Of a stretch of DNA of 64,000 nt, positions 33,881-43,473 are shown piece by piece. The position numbers and the translations under genes were made by a program. Origin of the DNA: Clostridiaceae bacterium Marseille-Q4145 (lineage in GTDB: Bacteria > Bacillota > Clostridia > Lachnospirales > Lachnospiraceae); assembly GCA_018223365.1 (NCBI GenBank), contig JAGTTP010000002.1:1123306-1187305 (forward strand), given 5' to 3'. The notes beneath the pieces are model-generated. The model was not told where the DNA came from, did not search any database, and worked only from the letters and a program-made list of their open reading frames with translations. Position 1 is the stretch's first letter. The number at the start of each line of letters is the position of its first letter.

Positions 33881-35396
33881 TGCCTCCCATTCTGGTCATC
33901 ATCATGCCGACCTCATTTTTATCTGTCGTTCTGGCATCTACGATGCCGCTGACTTCTCCTCCACAGAGAACCATGATCCGGTCGGAAAGTTCTACCAGCA
34001 CATCCAGATCCTCGCCGACAAAGATAACAGCCACGCCCTTTTTCTTCTGCTCATTCAGCAAGTCATAAATCGTATAGGAGGAGTTGATATCCAGACCACG
34101 CACTGCATAAGCCGTCAGCAGAACGGTCGGTGAGGATGCAATCTCGCGTCCCAGCAGTACTTTCTGAACATTACCACCGGAAAGACGGCGAACCGGTGTG
34201 TGAATGCCCGGTGTTACCACTTCCAGACTCTCTACCACATGCTCTGCCAGTTCTCTGGCCGGTTTGCGGTTGACAAAGGGAGTCTTTCCTTTCCGGAAGG
34301 AACGAAGCATCATATTATCGGTCAGATCCATATTTCCTACCAGACCCATACCTAGACGGTCTTCCGGAACAAACGAAAGGGAAACACCCATCTCCGCAAT
34401 CTTCAGCGGATCTTTTCCAATTAACATTTCTTTTGTGCCATCCGGTTCCATATAGGCAATCGTTCCGGACTCTACCGGCTGAAGTCCTGCAATTGCTTCC
34501 AGCAGCTCCTTCTGTCCGCATCCGGAGATTCCGGCAATGCCAAGAATCTCACCGCTGTTGGCAGTAAAGCTGACATCCTTTAACTTGACTACGCCCTCTT
34601 CATTCCGGACAGTCAGCCCCTCCACCTCGATTCGTGGTTTCGGATCTACCGGGTCCGGACGGTCAATGTTCAGGGTTACTGTATGTCCAACCATCATATT
34701 GGTCATTTCCGTAATGTTGGTCTCACTGGTCTTCATATCGCCAATATACTGGCCACTTCTCAGGACTGCCACACGGTCAGACAGAGATTTTACCTCGTTC
34801 ATCTTATGAGTGATAATGACAATCGCTTTTCCATCATCTCTCATTTTACGAAGTACACGGAACAATTTTTCCGTCTCCTGAGGGGTCAGCACTGCCGTCG
34901 GCTCATCCAGAATCAGAATGTCCGCACCGCGGTAAAGTACTTTTACAATCTCCACGGTCTGCTTCTGAGAAACAGACATATCATAAATTTTCTGCTTCGG
35001 ATCCACCTCAAATCCATATTTTTCACAGATGTGTGCAATCTTTCCGGATGCTTCTTTAATATTCAGCTTTCCTTCCAGACCCAATACAATATTTTCCGTA
35101 GCAGACAGTACATCCACCAGTTTGAAATGCTGATGCACCATACCAATGCCCAGCTTTAATGCATCTTTTGGTGATTTGATAATCTCTTCTTTTCCATTGA
35201 TAAAGATCTGTCCCTCATCCGGGAAATAAATACCGGAAAGCATATTCATCAGTGTTGTCTTTCCGCTTCCGTTTTCTCCCAGGAGCGCCAGAATCTCTCC
35301 CTTATAAATATCCAGATTCACTTTCTCATTGGCAACAACCGCGCCAAAGGTCTTCGTTACGTTTCTTAACGAAACTGCTGCTATTCTGGTATCCAT
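33864..35396 (-). CDS. BMP-type nucleoside ABC importer, ATPase (NupO/YufO-like)
   Basis: 510 residues with two fused ABC domains. First: Walker A GENGSGKTT, Walker B ILILDEPTAVL, signature VSQKQ. Second: degenerate Walker A (GISGCGQKE), full signature RLSGGNVQKV and an altered Walker B (VLLTAYAVRGLD). This asymmetry is normal for sugar/nucleoside-type tandem ATPases. Energises uptake through the two permeases. Confidence 0.92.
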   Translation of the reverse strand: MDTRIAAVSLRNVTKTFGAVVANEKVNLDIYKGEILALLGENGSGKTTLMNMLSGIYFPDEGQIFINGKEEIIKSPKDALKLGIGMVHQHFKLVDVLSATENIVLGLEGKLNIKEASGKIAHICEKYGFEVDPKQKIYDMSVSQKQTVEIVKVLYRGADILILDEPTAVLTPQETEKLFRVLRKMRDDGKAIVIITHKMNEVKSLSDRVAVLRSGQYIGDMKTSETNITEMTNMMVGHTVTLNIDRPDPVDPKPRIEVEGLTVRNEEGVVKLKDVSFTANSGEILGIAGISGCGQKELLEAIAGLQPVESGTIAYMEPDGTKEMLIGKDPLKIAEMGVSLSFVPEDRLGMGLVGNMDLTDNMMLRSFRKGKTPFVNRKPARELAEHVVESLEVVTPGIHTPVRRLSGGNVQKVLLGREIASSPTVLLTAYAVRGLDINSSYTIYDLLNEQKKKGVAVIFVGEDLDVLVELSDRIMVLCGGEVSGIVDARTTDKNEVGMMMTRMGGSEEHE

Positions 35397-35441
35397 CTTT
35401 CGTCCCCTTTCTATATTAGAGCCGTATTAGAACCGTTCCGT

Positions 35442-35485
35442 CCTTTTTATCGTATGGAAAACTTCGTTTCCATACGATAAAAAGG
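35442..35485. other. Perfect 19-bp hairpin between lipoprotein and ATPase genes
   Basis: 35442-35460 and 35467-35485 are exact reverse complements around a 6-base loop (ACTTCG on the plus strand). On the coding strand it is not followed by a T run, so it is more like an mRNA-processing or 3'-protecting stem than a terminator. It could let the binding protein be made in excess over the membrane parts. Confidence 0.7.
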
Positions 35486-35536
35486 GCGGCGCGGCGATAG
35501 TCGCTGTGCCGTCCTTTGCAAGGCATTTTATTTGAA

Positions 35537-36805
35537 TTAGAATGCGGTATCCAGAAGGTTGATGCCATCGATCTGTACATTGAAGTACGGAGCGGAACGG
35601 TACTCAGACTCATGGAAATATCCGTCGCTTACTACCTCATGATCCGGGGTGTAATCTGCATCCGTATCCACATCTGCTTCATAGCTGGTCATCTCTGCAC
35701 CATCAACGGTGAATGTAGCGGTATCAAATACATGTAAGGTACCAGCTTCAATCTCAGCAGTTGCTGCATCGATTGCTTCCTGAGTTCCATCTGCTACTGC
35801 GCTTCCAAGGCTGCTCAGTTCAACAGAACCGGTAGCCAGTGTTCCGGTCCAGTCAGCGTCGATCTGGGTTCCATCTGCTACACAGTTCATTGCATATTCA
35901 AAGTAGGGCTCCCAGTTTACTCTGGAAGATACAAGGAAGGTGTTCGGGCAAGCGCTTTCGGTGCTTCCGTTGTAGGATACGTTCGGTACACCTGCGGTCT
36001 CGCATGCGGTCGGAGCTCCCATGGAGTCTGCATGCTGGCTGATCAGTACGCATCCGTCCTCGATCAGTTTGTTAGCGCCCTCTTTCTCAGCGGTCTCATC
36101 ATACCAGGAACCGGTAAAGGTAACGTCCATTGTTACGCTCGGGCATACAGAACGTGCGCCCAGGAAGAAGGAAGTATATCCGGAGATAACCTCTGCATAG
36201 GTATATGCTCCTACATATCCCATCTTTGCCTGATCCTCAGTGATATCACCATTTGCGATCATCTCATTTAATTTCATACCAGCAGCAATACCTGCAAGAT
36301 AACGTCCATCATAAATGGAAGCGAATGCATTGTGGAAGTTGTCAAGTCCCTCTGTATGAGCCTTAGTTCCGGTTGCATGGCTGAACTGTACTTCCGGATA
36401 CTCTTTTGCAGCCTCGATGATGTAATCCTCATGTCCAAAGCTGTCTGCGAAGATGAAGTTGCATCCTGCATCTGCCAGCTCACATGCTGCATCATAACAT
36501 TCCTGACCTTCCGGGATATTAGTCTTAGTCATGTACTCAATACCAAGCTTCTCACATGCTTCTTTTGCTGCATTCATAAAGTTCAGGTCATAAGTAGAGT
36601 TCTCATCATGCAGGAAAATGAAACCTGCTTTTACATTGGTAACTGCAGCGGTGCTGTCTGCATCTGCTTCCGTGTCAGCTGCCTCATCAGTAGTCTCTGC
36701 TGCTGTACTGTCAGTGCTGTCTGCTGCTGTGGAAGAACCACATCCTGCAAGAGTCATTGCAGTCAAAGCCATAGCAGTAAGTAAACTTACAACTTTCTTT
36801 TTCAT
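35537..36805 (-). CDS. BMP-family substrate-binding lipoprotein
   Basis: 422 residues from the ATG at 36805 (AGGAGG upstream). Lipoprotein signal MKKKVVSLLTAMALTAMTLA followed by GC, an acidic Ala/Thr linker, then the BMP (PnrA-like) fold: KAGFIFLHDENSTYDLNFMN and ANGDITEDQAKMGYVGAYTY. Related proteins bind purine nucleosides; this one is long for the family (C-terminal extra ~60 residues). First gene of the importer operon. Confidence 0.9.
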   Translation of the reverse strand: MKKKVVSLLTAMALTAMTLAGCGSSTAADSTDSTAAETTDEAADTEADADSTAAVTNVKAGFIFLHDENSTYDLNFMNAAKEACEKLGIEYMTKTNIPEGQECYDAACELADAGCNFIFADSFGHEDYIIEAAKEYPEVQFSHATGTKAHTEGLDNFHNAFASIYDGRYLAGIAAGMKLNEMIANGDITEDQAKMGYVGAYTYAEVISGYTSFFLGARSVCPSVTMDVTFTGSWYDETAEKEGANKLIEDGCVLISQHADSMGAPTACETAGVPNVSYNGSTESACPNTFLVSSRVNWEPYFEYAMNCVADGTQIDADWTGTLATGSVELSSLGSAVADGTQEAIDAATAEIEAGTLHVFDTATFTVDGAEMTSYEADVDTDADYTPDHEVVSDGYFHESEYRSAPYFNVQIDGINLLDTAF

Positions 36806-36841
36806 AAATAATCCTCCTGTGTCCCTATTTACGGGTTGTCT

Positions 36842-36924
36842 CTTATGAGCTGAACTTATGAGCCATAAGATCAGTTTATTTCTTAGCACTTGTCAGTATA
36901 GGCAGTTTCCCCTAATATTGTCAA
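36842..36924 (-). promoter_or_regulatory. Importer operon promoter and candidate operator
   Basis: Minus strand: TTGACA (36924-36919), 18 bases, TATACT (36900-36895). Downstream in the leader, CTTATGAGC occurs twice (36842, 36855), with a CTTATG-GCT-CATAAG dyad. Candidate repressor site; no riboswitch recognised. Confidence 0.6.
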
Positions 36925-37012
36925 TAGAATTTTTGTTTTTCCTTTGTTTTTTCGCATAATTCGACTCAGTTATAATTTAAAAATATTTTTATTATTAAGT
37001 ATTACTTATAAT

Positions 37013-37987
37013 TTAATTTTCCACATGCGCTTTTCTTCCTATACATTCCACCGTCACGGTCCGATCAAAAAGTCCTCGTTTCCAGACCATAAGATATACC
37101 TGAAAATCCAGATGATCCTGGGCTGTGGTAAATGGTTCTTCCCGCAGCACCTCTGCCCGGATTCCTTTCCTTTCCAATTCCATTCTTTTGTCCTCTGCCT
37201 GTTGGAGCATCGTCTGGATCTGCCGGTCTGTCTCTGCTCCATAGCTTCGATCAGGATATGTGGCTGTTTCCTCTTTGAGCCACACCGACAAAAGATCAAC
37301 CGTATCTGCATGGACATTTTTTCGAAGAGCTGACGCAATTTTTCTGGCATTGACTGGAGCCGGATCTTTCCGATAATCGTTGAGCATTTTCTGAAGCTTT
37401 GTATCTCCCGTCTTCACAGCCAATTCTTCCATTACCGCAATCGCCTCTGCCGTCGGTTCCCACACATTTTCCCGCGGTACCAGATATTTTTCCGGAACGG
37501 CCGGATAACAGCTGCAGTTCAGCGGAGGAAAGTCGCAGAGCAGTGCAATTTTCTGTTCCCCCGGCGTGCAGAATTCCGGCCCCAGATATTCATATTTGTC
37601 CCGCAAAATGGAAATCCGGTATTCCAGCTGCCGCAGATATTCCCATCCTTTCACCCAGAAATGCCCGATCACGCCATAATTATAGAGATGTGCCTCCAGT
37701 TCCAGCTTCCGAAACCATACTGTTACTACGCTGTCTCCCTGCCAGACAGAGAGAATGTACTCCTCACGCTTCTCATCATGGCTTAAGGAAAATTCCAGTT
37801 CACCTTCATATTCACTTTTGTAGGTTCCTGTCATATGAGCATTTCTGAAAATGAGAAAACTTTCTACTGCGTCATTCATCAGGTAAACGAGACGGATATC
37901 TTTCGCTTCCGGCTCTTCAGGTATCAGCAGTTCAAACTGATTCTGCTCCAGTAATTCCTGAAGCATTCCTATGGTTTCATTCATCAT
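37013..37987 (-). CDS. Hypothetical protein, possibly DUF3878
   Basis: About 324 residues from ATG 37987 (or the adjacent ATG at 37984). Soluble, acidic N-terminal half rich in beta strands (YEGELEFSLSHDEKREEYIL; VVTVWFRKLELEAHLYNYGV), helical C-terminal half. TATAAT stands about 10 bases before the start, so the leader is very short. I associate it with DUF3878 of Clostridia, with moderate certainty; function unknown. Confidence 0.65.
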   Translation of the reverse strand: MMNETIGMLQELLEQNQFELLIPEEPEAKDIRLVYLMNDAVESFLIFRNAHMTGTYKSEYEGELEFSLSHDEKREEYILSVWQGDSVVTVWFRKLELEAHLYNYGVIGHFWVKGWEYLRQLEYRISILRDKYEYLGPEFCTPGEQKIALLCDFPPLNCSCYPAVPEKYLVPRENVWEPTAEAIAVMEELAVKTGDTKLQKMLNDYRKDPAPVNARKIASALRKNVHADTVDLLSVWLKEETATYPDRSYGAETDRQIQTMLQQAEDKRMELERKGIRAEVLREEPFTTAQDHLDFQVYLMVWKRGLFDRTVTVECIGRKAHVEN

Positions 37988-38048
37988 GTACCTGATTATA
38001 CAATAAAAGCTGCAAAACCTCAATCAATGAAGTTTTACAGCTTTTTAC

Positions 38049-38205
38049 CTACAGCCTTTTCTTAACTTGTTCCAATGTCGGCATTGCCGGAATGGCGCCT
38101 TTCTTTTCCACGCAGAGGCTGGCCACCGCATTTCCGAACCGGCATTCCTGCTCCAAGTCCGATAAACAGAGCGGAAATTACCAGCGATAATACCGGTTCT
38201 GTCAT
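38049..38205 (-). pseudogene. C-terminal remnant of a PfkB-family sugar kinase
   Basis: One minus frame (38142-38049) reads RFGNAVASLCVEKKGAIPAM then PTLEQVKKRL and a stop, the typical end of 2-keto-3-deoxygluconate-type kinases. A different frame with a good ribosome site (GGGGG before the ATG at 38205) encodes MTEPVLSLVISALFIGLGAG and runs out of frame into the kinase tail. A deletion has therefore fused an unrelated start to the kinase end. Confidence 0.6.
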
Positions 38206-38223
38206 TTTCTTTCCCCCTGTTAT

Positions 38224-39843
38224 CTATGCGTTCACATATTTATGAATGGTTGCCTTAATTGCTCCCGGTCCCGCGATCATCTCACGGAACATATTTTCAA
38301 CCTTCTCACCAACTCCTGCTTTGTAAAGATCGATAAAGAACAGACGCTCGTTGGAAAGAATCGGTCTCAGCTGATCTGTAAAAGTCTCCGGCTGACCGAC
38401 CACGATATCCTTTAACTGTTCCTGAATCTCTTCATTCATCGGGTCAGGTGCAAGTTCGTATTTCTTACCGGCATCATCCACTGCCAGCATATAACGAAGC
38501 CATCCTGCAATTCCCAGCGGAAGTGCTGTCAGTCTGGATGCATCTCCATATTTTTCCACATATGCTTTGATCGTCTCTCCGAAGCGAATTCCTACCATCT
38601 GGGATACATCGACTGCCAGACGGAGGTTGGTATCTCCCAGATATTCATTTGGAAACCGGTCATTAAAAAGTTCATCTACAAATGCCTGCGGTGAGAGAAT
38701 CCCTGGATCCTGTACCACCGGAAGTCCTTCATCATAAGCAACCATCCGGGCCATCTTCATCATATCCGCATCTGTATTGAGCATGTGAGCAAATAACTCA
38801 TATCCAAGGGCAACTCCCAGCGGTCCGGTGGCAGAATGAACCGGATTCAGACAAACGGTTACCTTCATACGTTCTGCCAGATTGACCGTCTTACGGTCTG
38901 CCATGTAAACACCAAAGCCTTTTTCCAATGCCGGACGTCCATTGGGGAAACTGTCCTCGATCACCAGATACTGCGGTTTTTCCGCATTTACAAACGGTGC
39001 AATGTAAGTCTTCTTCGCAGTGATTACCGGCTGCATATCTTCCACTCCCAGTGCTTCCAGATCTGCTGCAATCTGCTCGCTTGGACGAGGAGTGATTTTA
39101 TCAATCATGGTCCACGGAAATGCGATTGTTTTCTCATCACTCACATAAGCAAGGAACCCATCATCCACATAGCCTGCCTTTTTCCATTCTTCCGCCATGG
39201 TCAGCACGGACTGACGAAGCCTTGCTCCATTCTGGGAGCAGTTGTCCATGGAAACCAGTGCCAGCGGATATTTTCCTGCCTGATACCGTTCATAGAGCAT
39301 AGCCGTCAGAACTGCCATAGCTCCCGTGGCTTTTGCCGGACCGTTCTTAATATCCGCTTCCACAAACGGGAACCAGGTTCCATCTGCTTTCTGCAGCGCA
39401 TATCCCTTTTCTGTAATGGTAAAGGAAACCAGCTGAAGAGAGGGGGCGGCAAAAATCTCTTTCAGTCTGTTCCACTGCTTTTCATTGGAAGACTGGGCTT
39501 TTACCGCCTCTGCCAGAGCGCCTAACACTTTATAATCTCTGGTGCCATCTCCGTGCAGAATTACACTCAATCCAAGATTATCATATGGAGCATAAATCTT
39601 ATCTGCCACATCATAGTCAAAGGTCTCCACACAAGTAAGTCCCCTGTCCAGAGCACCTTCTTCCAGAAGTCCATCTGCAATTCCTCCGATAAAGACACGG
39701 AAAATATTGCCGATTCCGAAATGTACCCAGCGCGGTGCTTTTCTCGCCTTTTCAGAAACCTCTTCCACATCATATCCCGGCAGCTGAATTCCCGCTTTTT
39801 CCCATGCCTCACGATCTTTGATTCCTGCCATTGTCAACTTCAT
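38224..39843 (-). CDS. Mannitol dehydrogenase-family oxidoreductase, probably fructuronate reductase
   Basis: 539 residues from the ATG at 39843 (GGAGG upstream). Rossmann domain WVHFGIGNIFRVFIGG, then the C-terminal catalytic domain with KVTVCLNPVHSATGPLGVAL carrying the K, N and H of this polyol dehydrogenase family. Long-form enzymes with this start are usually annotated UxuB (D-mannonate/D-fructuronate). A kinase remnant of the next hexuronate step lies just downstream, and a divergent ROK regulator supports sugar-acid control. Mannitol or another polyol cannot be excluded. Confidence 0.85.
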   Translation of the reverse strand: MKLTMAGIKDREAWEKAGIQLPGYDVEEVSEKARKAPRWVHFGIGNIFRVFIGGIADGLLEEGALDRGLTCVETFDYDVADKIYAPYDNLGLSVILHGDGTRDYKVLGALAEAVKAQSSNEKQWNRLKEIFAAPSLQLVSFTITEKGYALQKADGTWFPFVEADIKNGPAKATGAMAVLTAMLYERYQAGKYPLALVSMDNCSQNGARLRQSVLTMAEEWKKAGYVDDGFLAYVSDEKTIAFPWTMIDKITPRPSEQIAADLEALGVEDMQPVITAKKTYIAPFVNAEKPQYLVIEDSFPNGRPALEKGFGVYMADRKTVNLAERMKVTVCLNPVHSATGPLGVALGYELFAHMLNTDADMMKMARMVAYDEGLPVVQDPGILSPQAFVDELFNDRFPNEYLGDTNLRLAVDVSQMVGIRFGETIKAYVEKYGDASRLTALPLGIAGWLRYMLAVDDAGKKYELAPDPMNEEIQEQLKDIVVGQPETFTDQLRPILSNERLFFIDLYKAGVGEKVENMFREMIAGPGAIKATIHKYVNA

Positions 39844-39867
39844 AGTTTGTTCCTCCTTCATTATTTT

Positions 39868-39907
39868 ACTTACATTCATTACTTATGTTTATATCTTAAT
39901 TGTAAGT
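39868..39907. promoter_or_regulatory. Candidate ROK operator in the divergent promoter region
   Basis: ACTTACA (39868-39874) and TGTAAGT (39901-39907) form an inverted repeat between the two divergent genes, with AT-rich sequence between. Confidence 0.45.
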
Positions 39908-40060
39908 CTAGTATATATGTTGGTAAATCATTCGTCTACTGGCAATTACGCCAATGTTTATTTTCTATTTTTGTGGACTTTTACCAGCTTTCTGTTCTAT
40001 ACTGAAATAAAACGTAATACTTACCATTAACTTATAAAATTATCAGGAGGATTGGATTTT

Positions 40061-41194
40061 ATGAGCGAAAAGGGATTAACGACGATTAGTCTGAAGAAAA
40101 TCAACCGTTCCAAAGTCTATCAATATATTTATAAGACAAAGGCATCTGCCAAATTGAAAATTGTGCAGGATCTGCAGATGGGATTGTCAACTGTCAGCCA
40201 GAATCTGAATCTGTTGGAAGAAGAGGGGTTGATCGAACGAAACGGTTATTTTGAATCCACCGGCGGAAGAAAAGCACATGCCATCCGGATTGTTCCTGAC
40301 TTTAAGATTTCTATCGGAATCGGTATTTTGAAAAAGATGTTTCATATTACAATTGTGGATTTATACGGAAATGCGCTTTGCATGGATACCATTCCACTTC
40401 CTTATGAAAATACAGATGCTTACTATGAACAGGTTGCTTCTGAAATCAAGAATTTTATTTCCAATCAGCAGTATGATGCTGACAAAATACTGGGCATCTC
40501 CATTGCCACTCAGGGAATCACTTCTCCCGACCACAGCACAGTTACTTATGGAACCATTATGGAAAATACCGGTATGAATGTGGCCGATTTTTCCAGCCGG
40601 CTTCCATGGCCCTGCCATCTGGAACACGATTCTAAATCCGCCGCTTCTCTGGAATTGTGGAATCACCCGGAACTGGACAGCGCAGTGGTTTTTCTGCTCA
40701 ACCGGAACTTAGGCGGTGCGGTTATTGCCAACCATCAGATTCATCAGGGAAGTTCCATGCACAGCGGAACCATTGAGCACATGTGTATCAATCCGGATGG
40801 TCCCTTATGTTACTGTGGAAACCGTGGCTGTCTGGAAACCTATTGCTCCGCCAATGCACTGGAACAGGCTGCCGGACTTCCCATCAAAGAGTTTTTCCCG
40901 CTTTTGAGAGAAGGGGCTTCTCCTCAGGTAATGCAGATCTGGGAAGATTACCTGAATCATCTGGCCTTTGCCATGAAAAATCTGAACCTGATCATTGATG
41001 CGCCCATCATTATCAGTGGCTATCTGGCTCCGTATTTTACAGAAGAGGACATTGCAAAACTGGCCGAGCGGATCAACAGTTCCACGCCTTTTACAGTGGA
41101 TCCGACGCAGATTCTTGTGGGAACTCATGGGCAGTATACCCCGGCAATTGGCGCAGCACTTTACTATATTGAGCAGTTTATACAGTCGGTGTAA
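40061..41194 (+). CDS. ROK-family transcriptional regulator
   Basis: 377 residues from the ATG at 40061 with AGGAGG 10 bases upstream. N-terminal winged helix (KLKIVQDLQMGLSTVSQNLN; STGGRKAHAIRI), then a ROK sugar-kinase-like domain with the zinc motif CYCGNRGCLETYC. Such proteins sense sugars or sugar phosphates and repress adjacent catabolic genes. The likely target is the divergent dehydrogenase. Confidence 0.9.
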   Translation: MSEKGLTTISLKKINRSKVYQYIYKTKASAKLKIVQDLQMGLSTVSQNLNLLEEEGLIERNGYFESTGGRKAHAIRIVPDFKISIGIGILKKMFHITIVDLYGNALCMDTIPLPYENTDAYYEQVASEIKNFISNQQYDADKILGISIATQGITSPDHSTVTYGTIMENTGMNVADFSSRLPWPCHLEHDSKSAASLELWNHPELDSAVVFLLNRNLGGAVIANHQIHQGSSMHSGTIEHMCINPDGPLCYCGNRGCLETYCSANALEQAAGLPIKEFFPLLREGASPQVMQIWEDYLNHLAFAMKNLNLIIDAPIIISGYLAPYFTEEDIAKLAERINSSTPFTVDPTQILVGTHGQYTPAIGAALYYIEQFIQSV

Positions 41195-41205
41195 ACTTTT
41201 TCACC

Positions 41206-41548
41206 GGAAACTTTCATTATATCTGGCTCGTTTTGGCATATAGAATATTTATGTCTCTCCACGCCCAATATTTGCAGTTAAAAAAATTATTTTCGCTATA
41301 TAATTTTAGAAATTAGACAAATTGGACATACAGAAATTCTTATGTATCTTTTGCCCAAACTTTCCTAATTTTCTGGGCATCTGATCTCACAGATTTTCTA
41401 TATGTCCAAATCAAATAATAAAAACTTATTTTTTATAGAATTTTCGCGTGTCTACACTGCCTCGTCGGGCAAAAAATAACTTTTATTTTCTATCTGCCCA
41501 GGCACTTCTAATTTTTCATTTTCGCACTCATTTTCCAGCCGCTGATAC
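41206..41548. repeat. Structured dispersed repeat, copy A (~340 bp)
   Basis: Shares long blocks with 43905-44226 and with 45990-46103 plus 47469-47713. Recurrent internal dyads: GGACATA...TATGTCC, TGCCCA...TGGGCA, and GGGCA...TGCCC at the end. No open frame. It lies between the convergent ROK gene and the membrane protein at 41584. Confidence 0.8.
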
Positions 41549-41583
41549 TCGGATTACAAGCTTCACAGATATCCATTTGCATA

Positions 41584-42492
41584 TCAAGTATTAGAATTTA
41601 AATGTTGTACACCGGACTTTGGATTTCCACCGGAAATATCCACATCCAGCAACACTTTAATCAGCCAGAAAAATACCAGAAGTACAAGAATAGGAATCAC
41701 ACAGGATGTAATCAGCATCACGGCCACTGCTTCCACAAAATGATTCAGGGAATTCTGCACCTTCTGTACCAGTTCTTCCGAAGAAATGGTCACATTTTCC
41801 ACCGCTGTTGTCACCGAATCCTTCGCACTGGAAAGGGCATCCTTTGCTTTGTCAAAGATGCCGGAGATTCCTGTTTCCTGCTGCGCTGTATTCTGATCTG
41901 TGCTCTGCTGCGCCTGTTCCATCTCCTGCTGCGCGGCGCTGCTGTTTTCCAGCATTTCCTGCGTACTCTTTGCGTCCTCCAGTGTCGCATCGATCTGGGA
42001 CTGATAAGTGGTCTCGATAAGATCTGATACCTTCACACTTGCCGGAACTACCAGAAAAATGCAGATACCGAAGATCAAAAGTCTCCGCGCCAGCTTGTCA
42101 ACACTCCGATTCCGCGCCATCATATTTGCCGCAAATAGCACACACGCCGCCGGAATAAAGATTTTAAACGCCGCGTACCCGGTAATCGTCACCAGATACT
42201 TTTCCAGAAATACCGCACACAACACGATCAAAAGATAGCCACTCAAATCCGCTACCTTCTCTGCAATAGGCGTTCCAATGTCTCCCGGCAGTAACGTAAT
42301 CAGTGCAGATGTGGCCGTCGTGGCCGCCGTCAGTTCCAACACCGTCGCCTTCTTCTCATCGAGGGATGCAATGGTCGCCTGATGGGACTCCGGTGCAGAT
42401 GCATATTTCCCCAGCACCGTAAAGGAAAGAAGTCCTATCAAAAGCCAGATCACTATGTAGATACATTTCTTCTTATCCAATGTAAAATTCAT
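41584..42492 (-). CDS. Membrane protein of unknown function with central coiled region
   Basis: 302 residues: helix at ~11-28, three further helices (~85-150), a long Gln/Ser/Ala-rich extracytoplasmic segment (residues ~165-235, with EMLENSSAAQQEMEQAQQ) and a last helix pair near 250-285. I do not recognise a family. Transcribed from the conserved promoter module at 42515. Confidence 0.7.
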   Translation of the reverse strand: MNFTLDKKKCIYIVIWLLIGLLSFTVLGKYASAPESHQATIASLDEKKATVLELTAATTATSALITLLPGDIGTPIAEKVADLSGYLLIVLCAVFLEKYLVTITGYAAFKIFIPAACVLFAANMMARNRSVDKLARRLLIFGICIFLVVPASVKVSDLIETTYQSQIDATLEDAKSTQEMLENSSAAQQEMEQAQQSTDQNTAQQETGISGIFDKAKDALSSAKDSVTTAVENVTISSEELVQKVQNSLNHFVEAVAVMLITSCVIPILVLLVFFWLIKVLLDVDISGGNPKSGVQHLNSNT

Positions 42493-42514
42493 GGTTCACC
42501 TCCGTGCCACATCA

Positions 42515-42572
42515 TTTTTATTTATCATACCATTCCTGCAGGTTTTCATGCAACCGGAGGCCGGACAATGGC
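42515..42572 (-). repeat. Promoter module copy 1
   Basis: TTTATCATACCATTCCTGCA, then TTCATGCAACCG and GGCCGGACAATGG, closely match 43831-43889 and 45891-45949. On the minus strand it gives TTGCAT, 18 bases, TATGAT with an extended -10 TGG. Confidence 0.7.
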
Positions 42573-42594
42573 CTTCGCTCACTGTTTCACAGCC

Positions 42595-43473
42595 TTAATC
42601 TTTTGTAAGCAGTTTTGCAATCTCCAGATTTCTGTCGGGAATTCGGTACTGTTCCGCCTCTTTTTCCAACCGAAAATAAAAGATCACTTTTCTGTCGCGG
42701 ACTTCCATCTTCACCCTCGCCAGTTTTTCTTTTAATAAAGGAATGATGCAGAAATAAATACGGTCATCCTCGAAGGAGAGATGTCCATACTCCATTCCGT
42801 TTTTATCCTGTACCAGAATCCTGCTTCCTTGAAATGCTTTCGGATACAGAAGCATTTTCTCTCGCAGCGGATGTTGCCGGTCTTCTTTCAGATACGCCCG
42901 GAACCGGTAGATTTCCCGTCCTTCCTGGTCAAGCCGTACCGGCTTCGCTATCTTTCGCAACACCTTCACCGGCTCAATAAACTGCTCCGCCAGATACTGG
43001 AACAGACGACTTCTCACCGCCATCGTTTTATCCGTATGTTCCATGAGTTCTTTCACCACTTCATGGATGCTGATGAGAAACAACTGAAAATCCTCTTCCT
43101 TCGGCTCCCACAGGTATTTTCCTCTGGCGGCACAGTAATAGGGATGTCCTTCCTCTGTCTCCATGGTGTAATAAAGATACACATTTCGCTCACAAAAGGC
43201 TTGTTCATTGACCACTCCTGCCCATGTGGGCCGCTTCCGCTCTGGACGGGTCTTTCCCTGTGGCTTCCACATCGAATCAAATGCATGGGGATGATTTTTC
43301 AGCAGCTGATAAGCTTCATTAATCTCCTGCGCACGCCGGATATGCTCCGGCTCTTCTGACCCCAGCGCATCCGGATGACAGGTATTCATAAGCTGCCGGT
43401 ATTTCTTCTTCAGGGAATGAAGATCGTCTTCCTCCGTGACGGAAAGAAGACGCCTCGCCTGCGCTACATTCAT
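42595..43473 (-). CDS. J-domain (DnaJ-like) protein
   Basis: 292 residues from ATG 43473, which overlaps the stop of the ArsC-like gene as ATGA, so coupled translation decides the start. The N-terminal J domain keeps the HPD motif (NTCHPDALG) and helix III (AQEINEAYQLL). The remaining 220 residues have no recognised domain (YYTMETEEGHPYY; a C-terminal beta-rich part). Probably an Hsp70 co-chaperone with a specialised client. Confidence 0.85.
   Translation of the reverse strand: MNVAQARRLLSVTEEDDLHSLKKKYRQLMNTCHPDALGSEEPEHIRRAQEINEAYQLLKNHPHAFDSMWKPQGKTRPERKRPTWAGVVNEQAFCERNVYLYYTMETEEGHPYYCAARGKYLWEPKEEDFQLFLISIHEVVKELMEHTDKTMAVRSRLFQYLAEQFIEPVKVLRKIAKPVRLDQEGREIYRFRAYLKEDRQHPLREKMLLYPKAFQGSRILVQDKNGMEYGHLSFEDDRIYFCIIPLLKEKLARVKMEVRDRKVIFYFRLEKEAEQYRIPDRNLEIAKLLTKD

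Noticed and set aside
33741..36800. Purine riboswitch ahead of the nucleoside importer
   Set aside because: The leader shows a promoter and short dyads but no purine-aptamer core that I can recognise.
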